A DNA stretch of 27,933 nt from Candidatus Saccharimonadota bacterium. Lineage in GTDB: Bacteria; Patescibacteriota; Saccharimonadia; Saccharimonadales; Saccharimonadaceae. A program made the translations under genes and the position numbers. How positions within the stretch are numbered: the stretch's first letter is position 1; each line of letters opens with the position of its first letter. The notes under the pieces were generated by a model. It worked only from the letters and a program-made list of their open reading frames with translations, had not been told where the DNA came from and ran no database searches. Of this stretch, positions 15,590 to 22,935 are shown piece after piece. Where the stretch lies: assembly GCA_020428265.1 (NCBI GenBank), contig JAGQND010000002.1, positions 1-27,933 on the forward strand, in the 5' to 3' direction.

Positions 15590-15674
15590 ACATAGGACAT
15601 TACCGAAGACCGTAGCCGTCGCAAGACTTAATCTGCTACCTAGGTGACAAACTACCACCATATGTTTTCAACCC

Positions 15675-15715
15675 GAGTCTTTGGTATCTGCGAGAGCTAA
15701 AGACTCTTTTATTTT
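15675..15715 (+). terminator. candidate attenuator terminator in the L10 leader
   Basis: GAGTCTTT (15675-15682) pairs with AAAGACTC (15699-15706) around a loop with a small inner TCT/AGA helix, followed by TTTTATTTT (15707-15715). It lies 70 nt before the rplJ start, after the L10-binding-like element. Confidence 0.7.
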
Positions 15716-15750
15716 CGCGGAGAACCAATCGGAGTAATGTGCAAATTAAC

Positions 15751-15761
15751 AAATCGGATCA
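15751..15761. repeat. 11-bp inverted repeat flanking rplJ-rplL (partner at 16770-16780)
   Basis: AAATCGGATCA occurs in the rplJ leader and its exact complement TGATCCGATTT occurs just after rplL, before the terminator. In the mRNA the 5' and 3' untranslated ends could pair. It may be chance. Confidence 0.4.
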
Positions 15762-15786
15762 TAAAATTTAACCAAGGAGTTTACCT

Positions 15787-16311
15787 ATGGCTATATCAAA
15801 AGCTAAGAAAACTGATTTGGTTGCAGAAGTTTCTGAACTACTTTCAAACAGCAAACTAACCGTTTTTGCTCAGTACAACGGCCTAAGCGTAGCAGACGTA
15901 CAAAATCTGCGCCGCTCAGCTCGCGAAGCTGGCGTAACTATCAAGGTTGTTAAAAACCGCCTAGTACGCGTAGCTATGAGCCAAAGCGAAACATACAAAG
16001 AAACCGACACTTCAGTCCTAAAGGGTCAGCTACTATACGCAGCTAGCTCTGAAGACGAAGTAAGCCCAGCTAAGGTACTAGACGAGTTTGCAAAAACTCA
16101 CCCAGCACTTCAGTTTGTTGGTGGTTTCGGTATGGAAGGTGAAGCAATAGACGCAGCTGGCGTAAAAGCTTTAGCAGGTCTACCTACCAAGAACGAGCTT
16201 ATTGGCCAAGTTGTCAACACATTGCTTAGCCCTGTTAACGACGTTACAAACGCGCTTTCAGGCAACCTTCACGCGCTACTTGATGGTGTTCGCGACAAAG
16301 CGACAGCTTAA
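15787..16311 (+). CDS. rplJ: 50S ribosomal protein L10
   Basis: The 174-aa protein is of normal family length. It has the typical start (AISKAKKTDLVAEVSELLSNSKLTVFAQYNGLSV), the rRNA-binding region VTIKVVKNRLVRVA and FVGGFGMEGE. The C-terminal helix that holds L12 dimers ends LLDGVRDKA. It forms the base of the L12 stalk that recruits translational GTPases. AAGGAG precedes the ATG. Codon use is that of a highly expressed gene (few ATA). It is first gene of rplJ-rplL, with 61 bp to rplL, and is probably controlled by the leader above. Confidence 0.97.
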   Translation: MAISKAKKTDLVAEVSELLSNSKLTVFAQYNGLSVADVQNLRRSAREAGVTIKVVKNRLVRVAMSQSETYKETDTSVLKGQLLYAASSEDEVSPAKVLDEFAKTHPALQFVGGFGMEGEAIDAAGVKALAGLPTKNELIGQVVNTLLSPVNDVTNALSGNLHALLDGVRDKATA

Positions 16312-16372
16312 CTTTAGCGACTAAATCTACTACAGAATATCAACTATTAATCTACATAAAGGAACATTCATT

Positions 16373-16750
16373 ATGGCAGATATCAAGAAATTGGCTGAAG
16401 AGCTAACAAAACTAACTGTTCTTGAAGTTAACGAACTTAAGAACGTACTTAAAGAAGAATATGGCATTGAGCCTGCAGCTGCTGCTGCAGTAGCTGTTGC
16501 TGCACCTGCTGGCGACGCTGGCGCTGCTGCTGACGAAAAGAGCGAATTTACTGTTAAGCTAGCTGACGCTGGTGCGCAGAAAGTTGCTGTTATCAAGGCA
16601 GTTAAGGAAATCACAGGTCTAGGTCTTGGCGAAGCTAAGGCTATCGTAGACGGTGCTCCTGCAAACGTTAAAGAAAAAGTTTCTAAAGACGAAGCTGAAA
16701 GCGCTAAGAAACTTCTAGAAGAAGCTGGCGCAAGCGTAGAGCTTGTTTAG
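16373..16750 (+). CDS. rplL: 50S ribosomal protein L7/L12
   Basis: The 125-aa protein is a standard L12. It has an N-terminal dimerisation domain (about 1-32), an Ala-rich hinge (about 36-57) and a C-terminal factor-binding domain with KVAVIKAVKEITGLGLGEAKAIVDGAP. It exists in several copies on L10 and stimulates translational GTPases. AAAGGA lies upstream of the ATG. Codon use is strongly biased (GCT, GTT, AAC), as expected for a very highly expressed gene. It is followed by a strong terminator, and rplK and rpoB are not adjacent. Confidence 0.98.
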   Translation: MADIKKLAEELTKLTVLEVNELKNVLKEEYGIEPAAAAAVAVAAPAGDAGAAADEKSEFTVKLADAGAQKVAVIKAVKEITGLGLGEAKAIVDGAPANVKEKVSKDEAESAKKLLEEAGASVELV

Positions 16751-16782
16751 TTCATAACTTTTATCAATTTGATCCGATTTCT

Positions 16783-16816
16783 AAGTCACCTCCTTACGGG
16801 GGTGACTTTAGTTTTA
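16783..16816 (+). terminator. intrinsic terminator of rplJ-rplL
   Basis: AAGTCACCTCC (16783-16793) pairs with GGGGGTGACTT (from 16798) around loop TTAC, with one G-U pair, followed by TTAGTTTT. The rest of the gap up to 16918 shows only a weak CGTT/AACG hairpin before a T7 run (about 16858-16876) and no gene. Confidence 0.88.
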
Positions 16817-16918
16817 CGGCCATATATTTGCAGATTTTTGAATTCTATCCCGTCGTTTCTACAACGTTTTTTTATCGTCATCTGTTACGATTGTGGAAAA
16901 TAAAGTGTTACAAAAAGA

Positions 16919-16947
16919 TTGACAATATACCCCAGGGTTGATATATA
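16919..16947 (+). promoter_or_regulatory. promoter of the 171-aa gene
   Basis: TTGACA (16919-16924), 17 bp, TATATA (16942-16947). The leader is about 35 nt with AAGGAA before the ATG at 16990. Confidence 0.8.
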
Positions 16948-16989
16948 TAGAGATGAATATCACCAGCAAAACAGACAAGGAATGCGAGC

Positions 16990-17505
16990 ATGTCTGAATT
17001 ACCAGAAAAGCAAGTAAAACGACTAACATCACTAATCCAGGAGGCGGAGACAAACCTAGCAGCAGCTAAGGAGCTTCTTATAAGTATCATCGGTGACGAT
17101 GGAACGGTACTTACTCCTAAATCAAGCCAGGAAGACGTATCTGGCAAAATCATAGAGGGCGTATTTGACGGCCAAGTTATGGTTGGGCCAGATGGCAAAA
17201 ACTACCCAGTACCAGCTAACTACGCAAGTAAGTCTAAGCTACTAGAAGGCGACGTACTCAAACTAACTATCGCCGACGACGGCAGCTTTATCTACAAGCA
17301 AATCGGTCCTATCGACCGCCGTCAAGTTATCGGTACACTAGTGCAGCACGATGGTGCCTACTACGTAGAAGTTCAGGGTCGCGAATACCGTATCCTTCTA
17401 GCTAGCGTTACATTCTTCCGCCTACACGAGGGCGACCAAGTCACCGTGATAGTACCAGAAGACAACCCAGAAGCTACCTGGGCAGCAGTAGAATCACCAC
17501 TTTAA
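16990..17505 (+). CDS. 171-aa two-part protein (coiled coil plus beta-rich domain), function unknown
   Basis: The N-terminus (about 1-36, KQVKRLTSLIQEAETNLAAAKELL) looks like an amphipathic or coiled-coil helix. A low-complexity linker follows, and residues about 52-171 are beta-rich with repeated small-barrel character (EGDVLKLTIADDGSFIYKQIGP, EGDQVTVIVPEDNP). There are no Cys residues, signal peptide or membrane helix. Codon use is close to the ribosomal-protein class (few ATA), suggesting strong expression, and the gene has a near-consensus promoter and its own terminator. It sits between rplJL and dnaX. I do not recognise the family; a nucleic-acid- or ribosome-associated role is only a guess from context. 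Confidence 0.85.
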   Translation: MSELPEKQVKRLTSLIQEAETNLAAAKELLISIIGDDGTVLTPKSSQEDVSGKIIEGVFDGQVMVGPDGKNYPVPANYASKSKLLEGDVLKLTIADDGSFIYKQIGPIDRRQVIGTLVQHDGAYYVEVQGREYRILLASVTFFRLHEGDQVTVIVPEDNPEATWAAVESPL

Positions 17506-17518
17506 GTCGTTTTTTACC

Positions 17519-17550
17519 AACAAAATCCCACTAAAACGTGGGGTTTTGTT
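17519..17550 (+). terminator. intrinsic terminator after the 171-aa gene
   Basis: AACAAAATCCCAC (17519-17531) pairs with GTGGGGTTTTGTT (17538-17550) with one G-U pair; the 3' arm supplies the U-tract. Confidence 0.88.
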
Positions 17551-17582
17551 AATTTCACGTCATTTTTGCCGGCAAAACAGAG

Positions 17583-17588
17583 TATAGT
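17583..17588 (+). promoter_or_regulatory. -10 box of dnaX (predicted leaderless)
   Basis: TATAGT ends 8 nt before the ATG at 17597. No good -35 and no Shine-Dalgarno are visible. Confidence 0.5.
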
Positions 17589-17596
17589 AATAATAT

Positions 17597-19075
17597 ATGA
17601 CAGTTGAGGGGGAGCAGGCGCCACAGACAGCGCTTTATCGTAAATATCGTAGCCACAGCCTTGCTGAGGTTGTCGGCCAATCACAGGTGACCGATGTACT
17701 CGCTCGTAGCATAGCAAAGGGCAAAGTGGCCCACGCGTACCTACTCACTGGCCCACGCGGCGTAGGCAAAACCTCCATAGCTCGCATACTAGCACACGAA
17801 ATCAACGGCCTGCCGTACACCGACGACAGTGACCATCTAGACATAATAGAAATCGATGCCGCAAGCAACAACGGTGTAGACAACGTACGCGAACTCCGCG
17901 AAAAAGTCCAACTGGCGCCAACTAGCGCCAAAAAGAAAGTCTACATCATAGATGAGGTGCATATGCTCTCTACGGCTGCGTTCAATGCGCTCCTGAAGAC
18001 TCTAGAAGAGCCACCAGAGCACGTAGTGTTCATTCTGGCCACTACTGACTTGCATAAGGTCCCAGCCACTATCATTAGCCGCACGCAGCATTTTTCGTTT
18101 CACTCCATTAGTGTCAAAGATATAGTTGCACACCTCAAATACATAGCCGAGCAAGAAAACATCAAAATCTCAGACGAAGCATTAACTATGATAGCAGAGC
18201 GGGGAGACGGCAGTTTTCGCGATAGCATAAGCCTACTCGACCAACTCAGTAGTTATGCCGATAGCAAAGATGGCGTATCGGCCGAGCTAGTGCAAGATGT
18301 ACTAGGTTTTCCGCCACACAAGCTCACGCAAAAGCTCCTACAGCTCACACTTGAGCACGATATACAGAGCATTATCACAACTCTCGACGAGCTAGAGCTT
18401 CAGGGCGTGTCACCAACTATACTTACCGACCAGCTTATATCCAATATTCGCGGCAACTTAGCCACGCAGCCGCAGCTTGTAAAGCTTCTAGATAAGCTTC
18501 TAGACGTCAAATCATCATCCAATCCACAGCTCAAACTCCTGACTACACTTGTAGCCGCCGCTAAACCCAAAGTTGCGTCAGCAGCAGCTAGGGCAGTGGC
18601 CACCCCAGCGCCACCGCGTATCATAGAAGCACCAGTTGTTGTAGTAGAAACCACAACACCAATTATGGACAAACCTAAAACCACCAAAAAAACGGCGGAA
18701 TCTGACTTGAAACCCGAGGCTGAGGCCTCAAAACCCAAGAAAAAGCGAACCACCAAACTCGAGTCACTTGACTGGGTGGCTTTTGTAGACGGCACCAAGC
18801 CACTAGAGGCGGCAGTGTTTTCTATTATCAAAAAATGCGACTTTGCGTTTGACGGCGAAACGCTAACTATATACGCCGGGAGTAAATTCTACAAAACCAA
18901 GCTCGACCAAGCAAAATACCTAACTGTGCTACAAAAATCACTAGAAAACATAGGTGCCGATGGCCTAGATATAGTAACTTTGGCCGCCCCAAAGCCCCCG
19001 AGTGACGAAAAACTTGCTAAAATAGCAGAAATGATGGGTGGCGGTAAAGAGATAAAGCTAGAGGATGATAAGTAG
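17597..19075 (+). CDS. dnaX: DNA polymerase III clamp-loader subunit gamma/tau, zinc module missing
   Basis: The 492-aa AAA+ protein loads the sliding clamp. Walker A is GPRGVGKTS (52-60), Walker B VYIIDEVHML (115-124), and the sensor-1 SRC motif reads SRT (161-163). Between Walker A and EIDAAS the usual Cys4 zinc-binding insertion is absent: Asn70 is followed after about 12 residues by LDIIEIDAAS, without any Cys. Residues about 330-390 form an Ala/Pro/Lys linker and the C-terminal part (about 390-492) is a small domain probably equivalent to a reduced tau end. The start is the ATG at 17597, 8 nt after a -10 box, without Shine-Dalgarno. The TAG stop overlaps the dnaB start by one base. Confidence 0.95.
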   Translation: MTVEGEQAPQTALYRKYRSHSLAEVVGQSQVTDVLARSIAKGKVAHAYLLTGPRGVGKTSIARILAHEINGLPYTDDSDHLDIIEIDAASNNGVDNVRELREKVQLAPTSAKKKVYIIDEVHMLSTAAFNALLKTLEEPPEHVVFILATTDLHKVPATIISRTQHFSFHSISVKDIVAHLKYIAEQENIKISDEALTMIAERGDGSFRDSISLLDQLSSYADSKDGVSAELVQDVLGFPPHKLTQKLLQLTLEHDIQSIITTLDELELQGVSPTILTDQLISNIRGNLATQPQLVKLLDKLLDVKSSSNPQLKLLTTLVAAAKPKVASAAARAVATPAPPRIIEAPVVVVETTTPIMDKPKTTKKTAESDLKPEAEASKPKKKRTTKLESLDWVAFVDGTKPLEAAVFSIIKKCDFAFDGETLTIYAGSKFYKTKLDQAKYLTVLQKSLENIGADGLDIVTLAAPKPPSDEKLAKIAEMMGGGKEIKLEDDK

Positions 19076-20421
19076 TGAGTGCCAAAACGACCGTAGACGC
19101 TAAAATACCACCACAAAATGTGGACGCCGAAAAGAGCCTGATAGGCGCTATTTTGATAGATGAAGGTGTGCTGGCCGACGTGGTAGAAGTAGTGCGCTAC
19201 GATGATTTTTACGACAAACGACACTCGGCAATATTTAAATCTATAGTTACGCTATTTGAGAAAAACAAACCAGTAGACATACTCACTCTTACAGACGACC
19301 TAAAAAAGCACAAGAAGCTAGAGGAAATAGGCGGTACAACCTACTTAGCTGAGCTTACCAACTATGTGCCTACCAGCGCCAATGCTGCAGCCTACGGTGA
19401 AATGGTAGCCCAAGCAGCAGCTAGACGTAGGCTCATAAAGGCCGGCACAGATATAGTAGAGAGCGGCTACGACACAGAGGAAGACGTAAAGCACATCATA
19501 GAAAGTGCCGAAGCAACACTATTTGGCGTGAGCGACCGCGGTGACCGCAACGATTTAACCAGCCTGAGCGACATACTGCTCGACAGCTTTGACCGCTTGG
19601 CCGAGCTACACAAAAACAAAGGCCAAATACGCGGCAAAAAAACTGGCTACCGCGACCTAGACAATATGACTGCGGGCTTGCAAAAAAGCGACCTCGTAAT
19701 CCTGGCAGCTCGCCCAGCCATGGGTAAAACTACATTTGTAACCAACCTAGCATACAACGTAGCCACACTTAACCGCGAAGCTGTATTGTTCTTTAGCCTA
19801 GAGATGAGCAAGGAGCAGCTCACCGACCGTATGCTTGCCGACGTGGCACAAGTAGACTCGTGGAACATACGTACTGGTAACTTGAGCGACGAAGATTTTG
19901 AACGCCTAAGCGAAGCCAGTAGCGAGATGAGTGAAGCGCCGATATATATAGACGATACCGCCGGCACGACCATACTAGATATCCGTACCAAGGCGCGCCG
20001 TATAGACCACCAACAAAAAGTTGGCCTAATTGTAATAGACTATTTGCAGCTTATAGAGCCGTCGGGCGGTAGCAAAGGCAACCGCGTGCAAGAAATTAGC
20101 GAAATCAGCCGTGGACTCAAACTACTAGCGCGCGAGCTCAACGTGCCAGTGATAGCACTGTCGCAGCTAAGCCGTACCGTAGAGCAGCGCACACCACAAA
20201 TTCCGATGCTTTCCGACCTTCGTGAGTCTGGCTCCATAGAGCAAGACGCCGATATAGTGATGTTTATCTACCGCGAAGCTTACTACAACCCAGAAACCGA
20301 ACGCCAGAACATAACCGACCTCATACTAGCTAAACACCGTAACGGCCCCGTGGGTAAAGTTGAACTATACTTCCACCCTGAACGTCTACGCTTCATGTCT
20401 CTTGATAAACACGCCGAATAG
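19075..20421 (+). CDS. dnaB: replicative DNA helicase DnaB
   Basis: The 448-aa protein has the DnaB N-terminal domain (PPQNVDAEKSLIGAILID, about 12-29) and a RecA-like helicase domain. Walker A is ARPAMGKTT (212-220), and LIVIDYLQLIEP (Walker B) and LSDLRESGSIEQDADIVMFIYR follow. It unwinds DNA at the fork as a hexamer. The start is a GTG whose G is the last base of the dnaX TAG; GAGG lies about 10 nt upstream. Coupling to dnaX puts helicase and clamp loader in one transcript, a functional pairing, although dnaX is more often next to ybaB-recR. No intein is present. Confidence 0.97.
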   Translation: MSAKTTVDAKIPPQNVDAEKSLIGAILIDEGVLADVVEVVRYDDFYDKRHSAIFKSIVTLFEKNKPVDILTLTDDLKKHKKLEEIGGTTYLAELTNYVPTSANAAAYGEMVAQAAARRRLIKAGTDIVESGYDTEEDVKHIIESAEATLFGVSDRGDRNDLTSLSDILLDSFDRLAELHKNKGQIRGKKTGYRDLDNMTAGLQKSDLVILAARPAMGKTTFVTNLAYNVATLNREAVLFFSLEMSKEQLTDRMLADVAQVDSWNIRTGNLSDEDFERLSEASSEMSEAPIYIDDTAGTTILDIRTKARRIDHQQKVGLIVIDYLQLIEPSGGSKGNRVQEISEISRGLKLLARELNVPVIALSQLSRTVEQRTPQIPMLSDLRESGSIEQDADIVMFIYREAYYNPETERQNITDLILAKHRNGPVGKVELYFHPERLRFMSLDKHAE

Positions 20422-20434
20422 CACAGCTTTATCG

Positions 20435-20443
20435 TGATATAAT
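20435..20443 (+). promoter_or_regulatory. extended -10 promoter before the GT-C-like gene
   Basis: TGA-TATAAT (20435-20443) lies in the 31-bp gap after dnaB and ends 9 nt before the ATG at 20453. There is no Shine-Dalgarno, so a 0-3 nt leader is predicted. Confidence 0.65.
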
Positions 20444-20452
20444 TGTCTAAGA

Positions 20453-21898
20453 ATGACACGTTTCAAATTAACGGATCTTTTTACGTATAGACACCGATAT
20501 TTTATCGGCTACGTTATAACTATCCTTATTTTTGTCTCACTTTTAGTGGTCGCGGGGTTATATATACCCGGCGGCATGAGTCAAGGTGAGATGACTCAAT
20601 TTATCAAAACATCGTCTATGGACATAGACAAAGCCAGTACGCTCGCCATACCAAACATGCCGTTTTTTGCCGTGCAGCGTTTTAGCATGGATACTCTAGG
20701 GCTGCATATTTTTACATTTAAGCTACCAGCCTTGATATGCGCGCTATTTACTGGGGTAGGAGCAGTGGTACTTTTGCGACGTTGGTTTAGGCCAAATATT
20801 GCGGTACTTGCAACCATCATCATGATAACAACCGGGCAGTTTATATACGTAGCACAGTCCGGCTCGGCCGATATTACCTATATATTATGGTCGGTATGGC
20901 TACTACTCATCGCTACCATGGTCACGTATTCCGAAAAACACAAGCGTTTGTGGCGACTACTACTGGCTATAGTTATACCCCTGAGCCTGTATACCCCTAT
21001 GAGTATATACTTGGTACTTGCAGTTCTTGCGGCCGGTATATTTCACCCGCACGTACGGCACGTCATCAAAACAGTACCGCGCGCCGAGCAAATAATCCTG
21101 CCAATCATCAGCATATCTCTCTCTATACCGCTACTAATATTCGTAATTATGCGGCCAGCGCTACTAGTAGAGCTACTTGGCGCACCGGCTTCGTGGCCAC
21201 CAGATATAGCGGCCAACTTACACACTATATTCCAGCAATATTTCAACTTTATACACCCTAGTAGCGGCGCTCTTATGACACCCGTGCTAGACCTTGGCTC
21301 CATGATACTCATAGCCATAGGCCTGTGGCAGCAGTTCAAAATCCGCTACACTGCACGATCGTACACACTTACGGCCTGGATCATCCTACTTGTGCCAGTT
21401 CTCATCATCAACCCTGCACTCATAAGTGTAACTTTCGTACCTCTGCTGCTACTACTCGCCAGCGGCCTTGGCTACATATTGCGCACTTGGTACGCCATGT
21501 TCCCGCGCAATCCATACGCACGGTTTGTGGGAGTGGTGCCGCTTGCCATACTAGTAGGCGGGCTTGTACTGTCGGGCCTATATAGGTATTTTGACGGCTA
21601 TCGCTACGACCCACTCACAGCCAAGAGCTTCACCAAAGACATATCACTATATAGCGACGAAATACTAGGCAAAAACGTTAAGCGTATAGTGGTAGCAAAA
21701 GACGAAATACGCCTATATAACGCGGTAGCCAAGTACCACAAAGAAGTGCCTATAAAAGTATCGACCGAAACGCCGCACGACAACGAGGTGTACGCAGCCA
21801 CCAGTAAAGCCCATAAACATATACGAGCTATACCGAGCAAAATCATTACCACTAACTTTAGCGACGACGCTGATAGGTTTTACATATACAATAATTAG
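20453..21898 (+). CDS. polytopic GT-C-like membrane protein (PMT/ArnT-like glycosyltransferase family, tentative)
   Basis: The 481-aa protein has about ten hydrophobic helices (first about 18-40) and a soluble C-terminal part (about 395-481). The pattern PFFAVQRFSMDTLGLHIFTFKLPALICALFTGVGAVVLLRRWF followed by ATIIMITTGQFIYVAQSGSADI resembles lipid-sugar-dependent glycosyltransferases of the GT39/GT83 type. In those enzymes the loop after TM1 carries acidic catalytic residues; here that loop has Glu in MSQGEMTQF. The likely role is transfer of a sugar from a polyprenyl carrier outside the membrane; acceptor unknown. It has an extended -10 and lacks a Shine-Dalgarno. It is inserted between dnaB and ybaB-recR. 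Confidence 0.75.
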   Translation: MTRFKLTDLFTYRHRYFIGYVITILIFVSLLVVAGLYIPGGMSQGEMTQFIKTSSMDIDKASTLAIPNMPFFAVQRFSMDTLGLHIFTFKLPALICALFTGVGAVVLLRRWFRPNIAVLATIIMITTGQFIYVAQSGSADITYILWSVWLLLIATMVTYSEKHKRLWRLLLAIVIPLSLYTPMSIYLVLAVLAAGIFHPHVRHVIKTVPRAEQIILPIISISLSIPLLIFVIMRPALLVELLGAPASWPPDIAANLHTIFQQYFNFIHPSSGALMTPVLDLGSMILIAIGLWQQFKIRYTARSYTLTAWIILLVPVLIINPALISVTFVPLLLLLASGLGYILRTWYAMFPRNPYARFVGVVPLAILVGGLVLSGLYRYFDGYRYDPLTAKSFTKDISLYSDEILGKNVKRIVVAKDEIRLYNAVAKYHKEVPIKVSTETPHDNEVYAATSKAHKHIRAIPSKIITTNFSDDADRFYIYNN

Positions 21899-21909
21899 CT
21901 AGTTTACGG

Positions 21910-21915
21910 TATAAT
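21910..21915 (+). promoter_or_regulatory. -10 box of ybaB-recR
   Basis: TATAAT at 21910-21915, 25 nt before the ATG at 21941. The leader contains AAAGGGAG, so ybaB is Shine-Dalgarno led. No clear -35. Confidence 0.55.
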
Positions 21916-21940
21916 ATGAGTAATAAAGGGAGATTTATAA

Positions 21941-22243
21941 ATGGCTTTTGACCAAATGAAAATGCTGAACGAGCTTCGTAAAGCTCAAAAAGAACTGAAG
22001 AAACAAAAAGTTGTAGTAGTAGCTGGCGGCGAAGAAGACGACCCAGCGGTAGAACTAACTATCAATGGCGAGATGAAAGTTGAAAAACTAACTATCAACC
22101 CAGACTACGTAGACCTTGAAGACATAGAAGAACTCGAAGAGAACATCAAAATCGCTTTTCGTGATGGTATGGAAGCAGCACAAAAAATCGCTGCCGAGAA
22201 GATGCAGCCTCTTATGGGCGGCCTAGGCAACCTTGGGCTATAG
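21941..22243 (+). CDS. ybaB: YbaB/EbfC nucleoid-associated protein
   Basis: The 100-aa protein has the YbaB layout. An N-terminal helix (FDQMKMLNELRKAQKELKKQK) is followed by beta strands (AVELTINGEMKVEKLTINPDYVD) and a C-terminal helix (EELEENIKIAFRDGMEAAQKIAAEKMQPLMGGL). The family binds DNA as a dimer and is usually encoded beside recR. GGGAG precedes the ATG. recR starts 9 bp after its TAG without a Shine-Dalgarno of its own, so the pair is probably translated together. Confidence 0.93.
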   Translation: MAFDQMKMLNELRKAQKELKKQKVVVVAGGEEDDPAVELTINGEMKVEKLTINPDYVDLEDIEELEENIKIAFRDGMEAAQKIAAEKMQPLMGGLGNLGL

Positions 22244-22252
22244 TAGCGCCCC

Positions 22253-22867
22253 ATGAACAATTTGCTACCAAAAGCCTTGCTGAACGTCATAGACGAGCTT
22301 GGCAAATTACCAGGTGTAGGCGCTCGCACAGCCGAGCGCTATGCTTACTATTTGCTACGCGCCAAGCAAGTAAATGTAGCGAAACTTGCCGACAGTATCA
22401 ACGCTCTACATAGTGGCGTAAAGTCTTGCCCTGTTACATTTGCACTCATAGACGCCAGCGAAGACGTATCGCCACTATATAGCGCGTCAGACCGTGACAA
22501 AACTACCATAGCAGTGGTAGAAGAACCGCTAGATATAGTGGCGCTAGAGCGCACCGGGCAATACAAAGGCACTTACCATGTACTTGGTGGCGCCATAAGC
22601 CCCATAGACGGCATAGGTCCAGAGCAACTGCATATACCCGAGCTAACCAAACGCATAGCCGACGATGACGTACAAGAAATCATAATAGCCACAAATGCCA
22701 GTGTAGAGGGTGAATCAACCGCGCTGTTCCTGCAAAAATTTATACACGACAAAAACTTAGACGTAAAAATGACCCGCCTAGCGCGTGGTATACCAGTGGG
22801 AGTAGACCTAGAATACGCCGACCAAATAACACTCAGTCATGCACTAGAGGGCCGCAGAACACTATAA
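22253..22867 (+). CDS. recR: recombination mediator RecR, zinc finger degenerate
   Basis: The 204-aa protein is of normal length. It has the N-terminal helix-hairpin-helix (ELGKLPGVGARTAERYAYYLL, about 15-35), a Toprim domain (TTIAVVEEPLDIVALE from residue 84; IIIATNASVEGESTALF) and the C-terminal end with RLARGIPVGVDLEYADQITLSHALEGR. With RecO/RecF it helps load RecA at gaps. The C4 zinc finger between HhH and Toprim keeps only the first Cys (Cys59); the other three positions are replaced (CPVTFALIDASEDVSPLYSAS). The rest is well conserved, so the gene seems functional. No Shine-Dalgarno is visible, and the gene is coupled to ybaB. Confidence 0.95.
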   Translation: MNNLLPKALLNVIDELGKLPGVGARTAERYAYYLLRAKQVNVAKLADSINALHSGVKSCPVTFALIDASEDVSPLYSASDRDKTTIAVVEEPLDIVALERTGQYKGTYHVLGGAISPIDGIGPEQLHIPELTKRIADDDVQEIIIATNASVEGESTALFLQKFIHDKNLDVKMTRLARGIPVGVDLEYADQITLSHALEGRRTL

Positions 22868-22875
22868 GTACATAA

Positions 22876-22909
22876 AAATTAAAGCCCCCTGCGTATAGCA
22901 TGCAGGGGG
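22876..22909 (-). terminator. intrinsic terminator of the 73-aa gene
   Basis: On the minus strand, CCCCCTGC and GCAGGGGG (22885-22892 / 22902-22909) form an 8-bp stem followed by CTTTAATTTTT. The plus strand has no U-run after the stem, so it serves the minus-strand gene best. A second small palindrome, GCCATAATTCATGGC (22916-22930), lies between it and the stop. Confidence 0.85.
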
Positions 22910-22935
22910 AGTGAAGCCATAATTCATGGCCTATG

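Larger units (their letters stand above)
15596..15786 (+). promoter_or_regulatory. L10-type ribosomal protein leader
   Basis: The leader upstream of rplJ holds a conserved-looking element: CCGAAGACCGTAGC (from 15603), then GACTTAATC, then GCTACCTAGGTGACA. GTAGC (15612-15616) pairs with GCTAC (15635-15639), and outer ACC with GGT. This resembles the L10 leader family bound by L10-(L12)4 for autoregulation. A terminator-like hairpin (15675-15715) and an AAGGAG Shine-Dalgarno follow. Together they suggest feedback by transcription attenuation. The family match is from memory of the motif. Confidence 0.7.

Noticed and set aside
16817..16918. Possible small RNA or second terminator (CGTT/AACG hairpin before T7)
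   Set aside because: The stem is only 4 bp and there is no promoter of its own; insufficient support for a separate feature.
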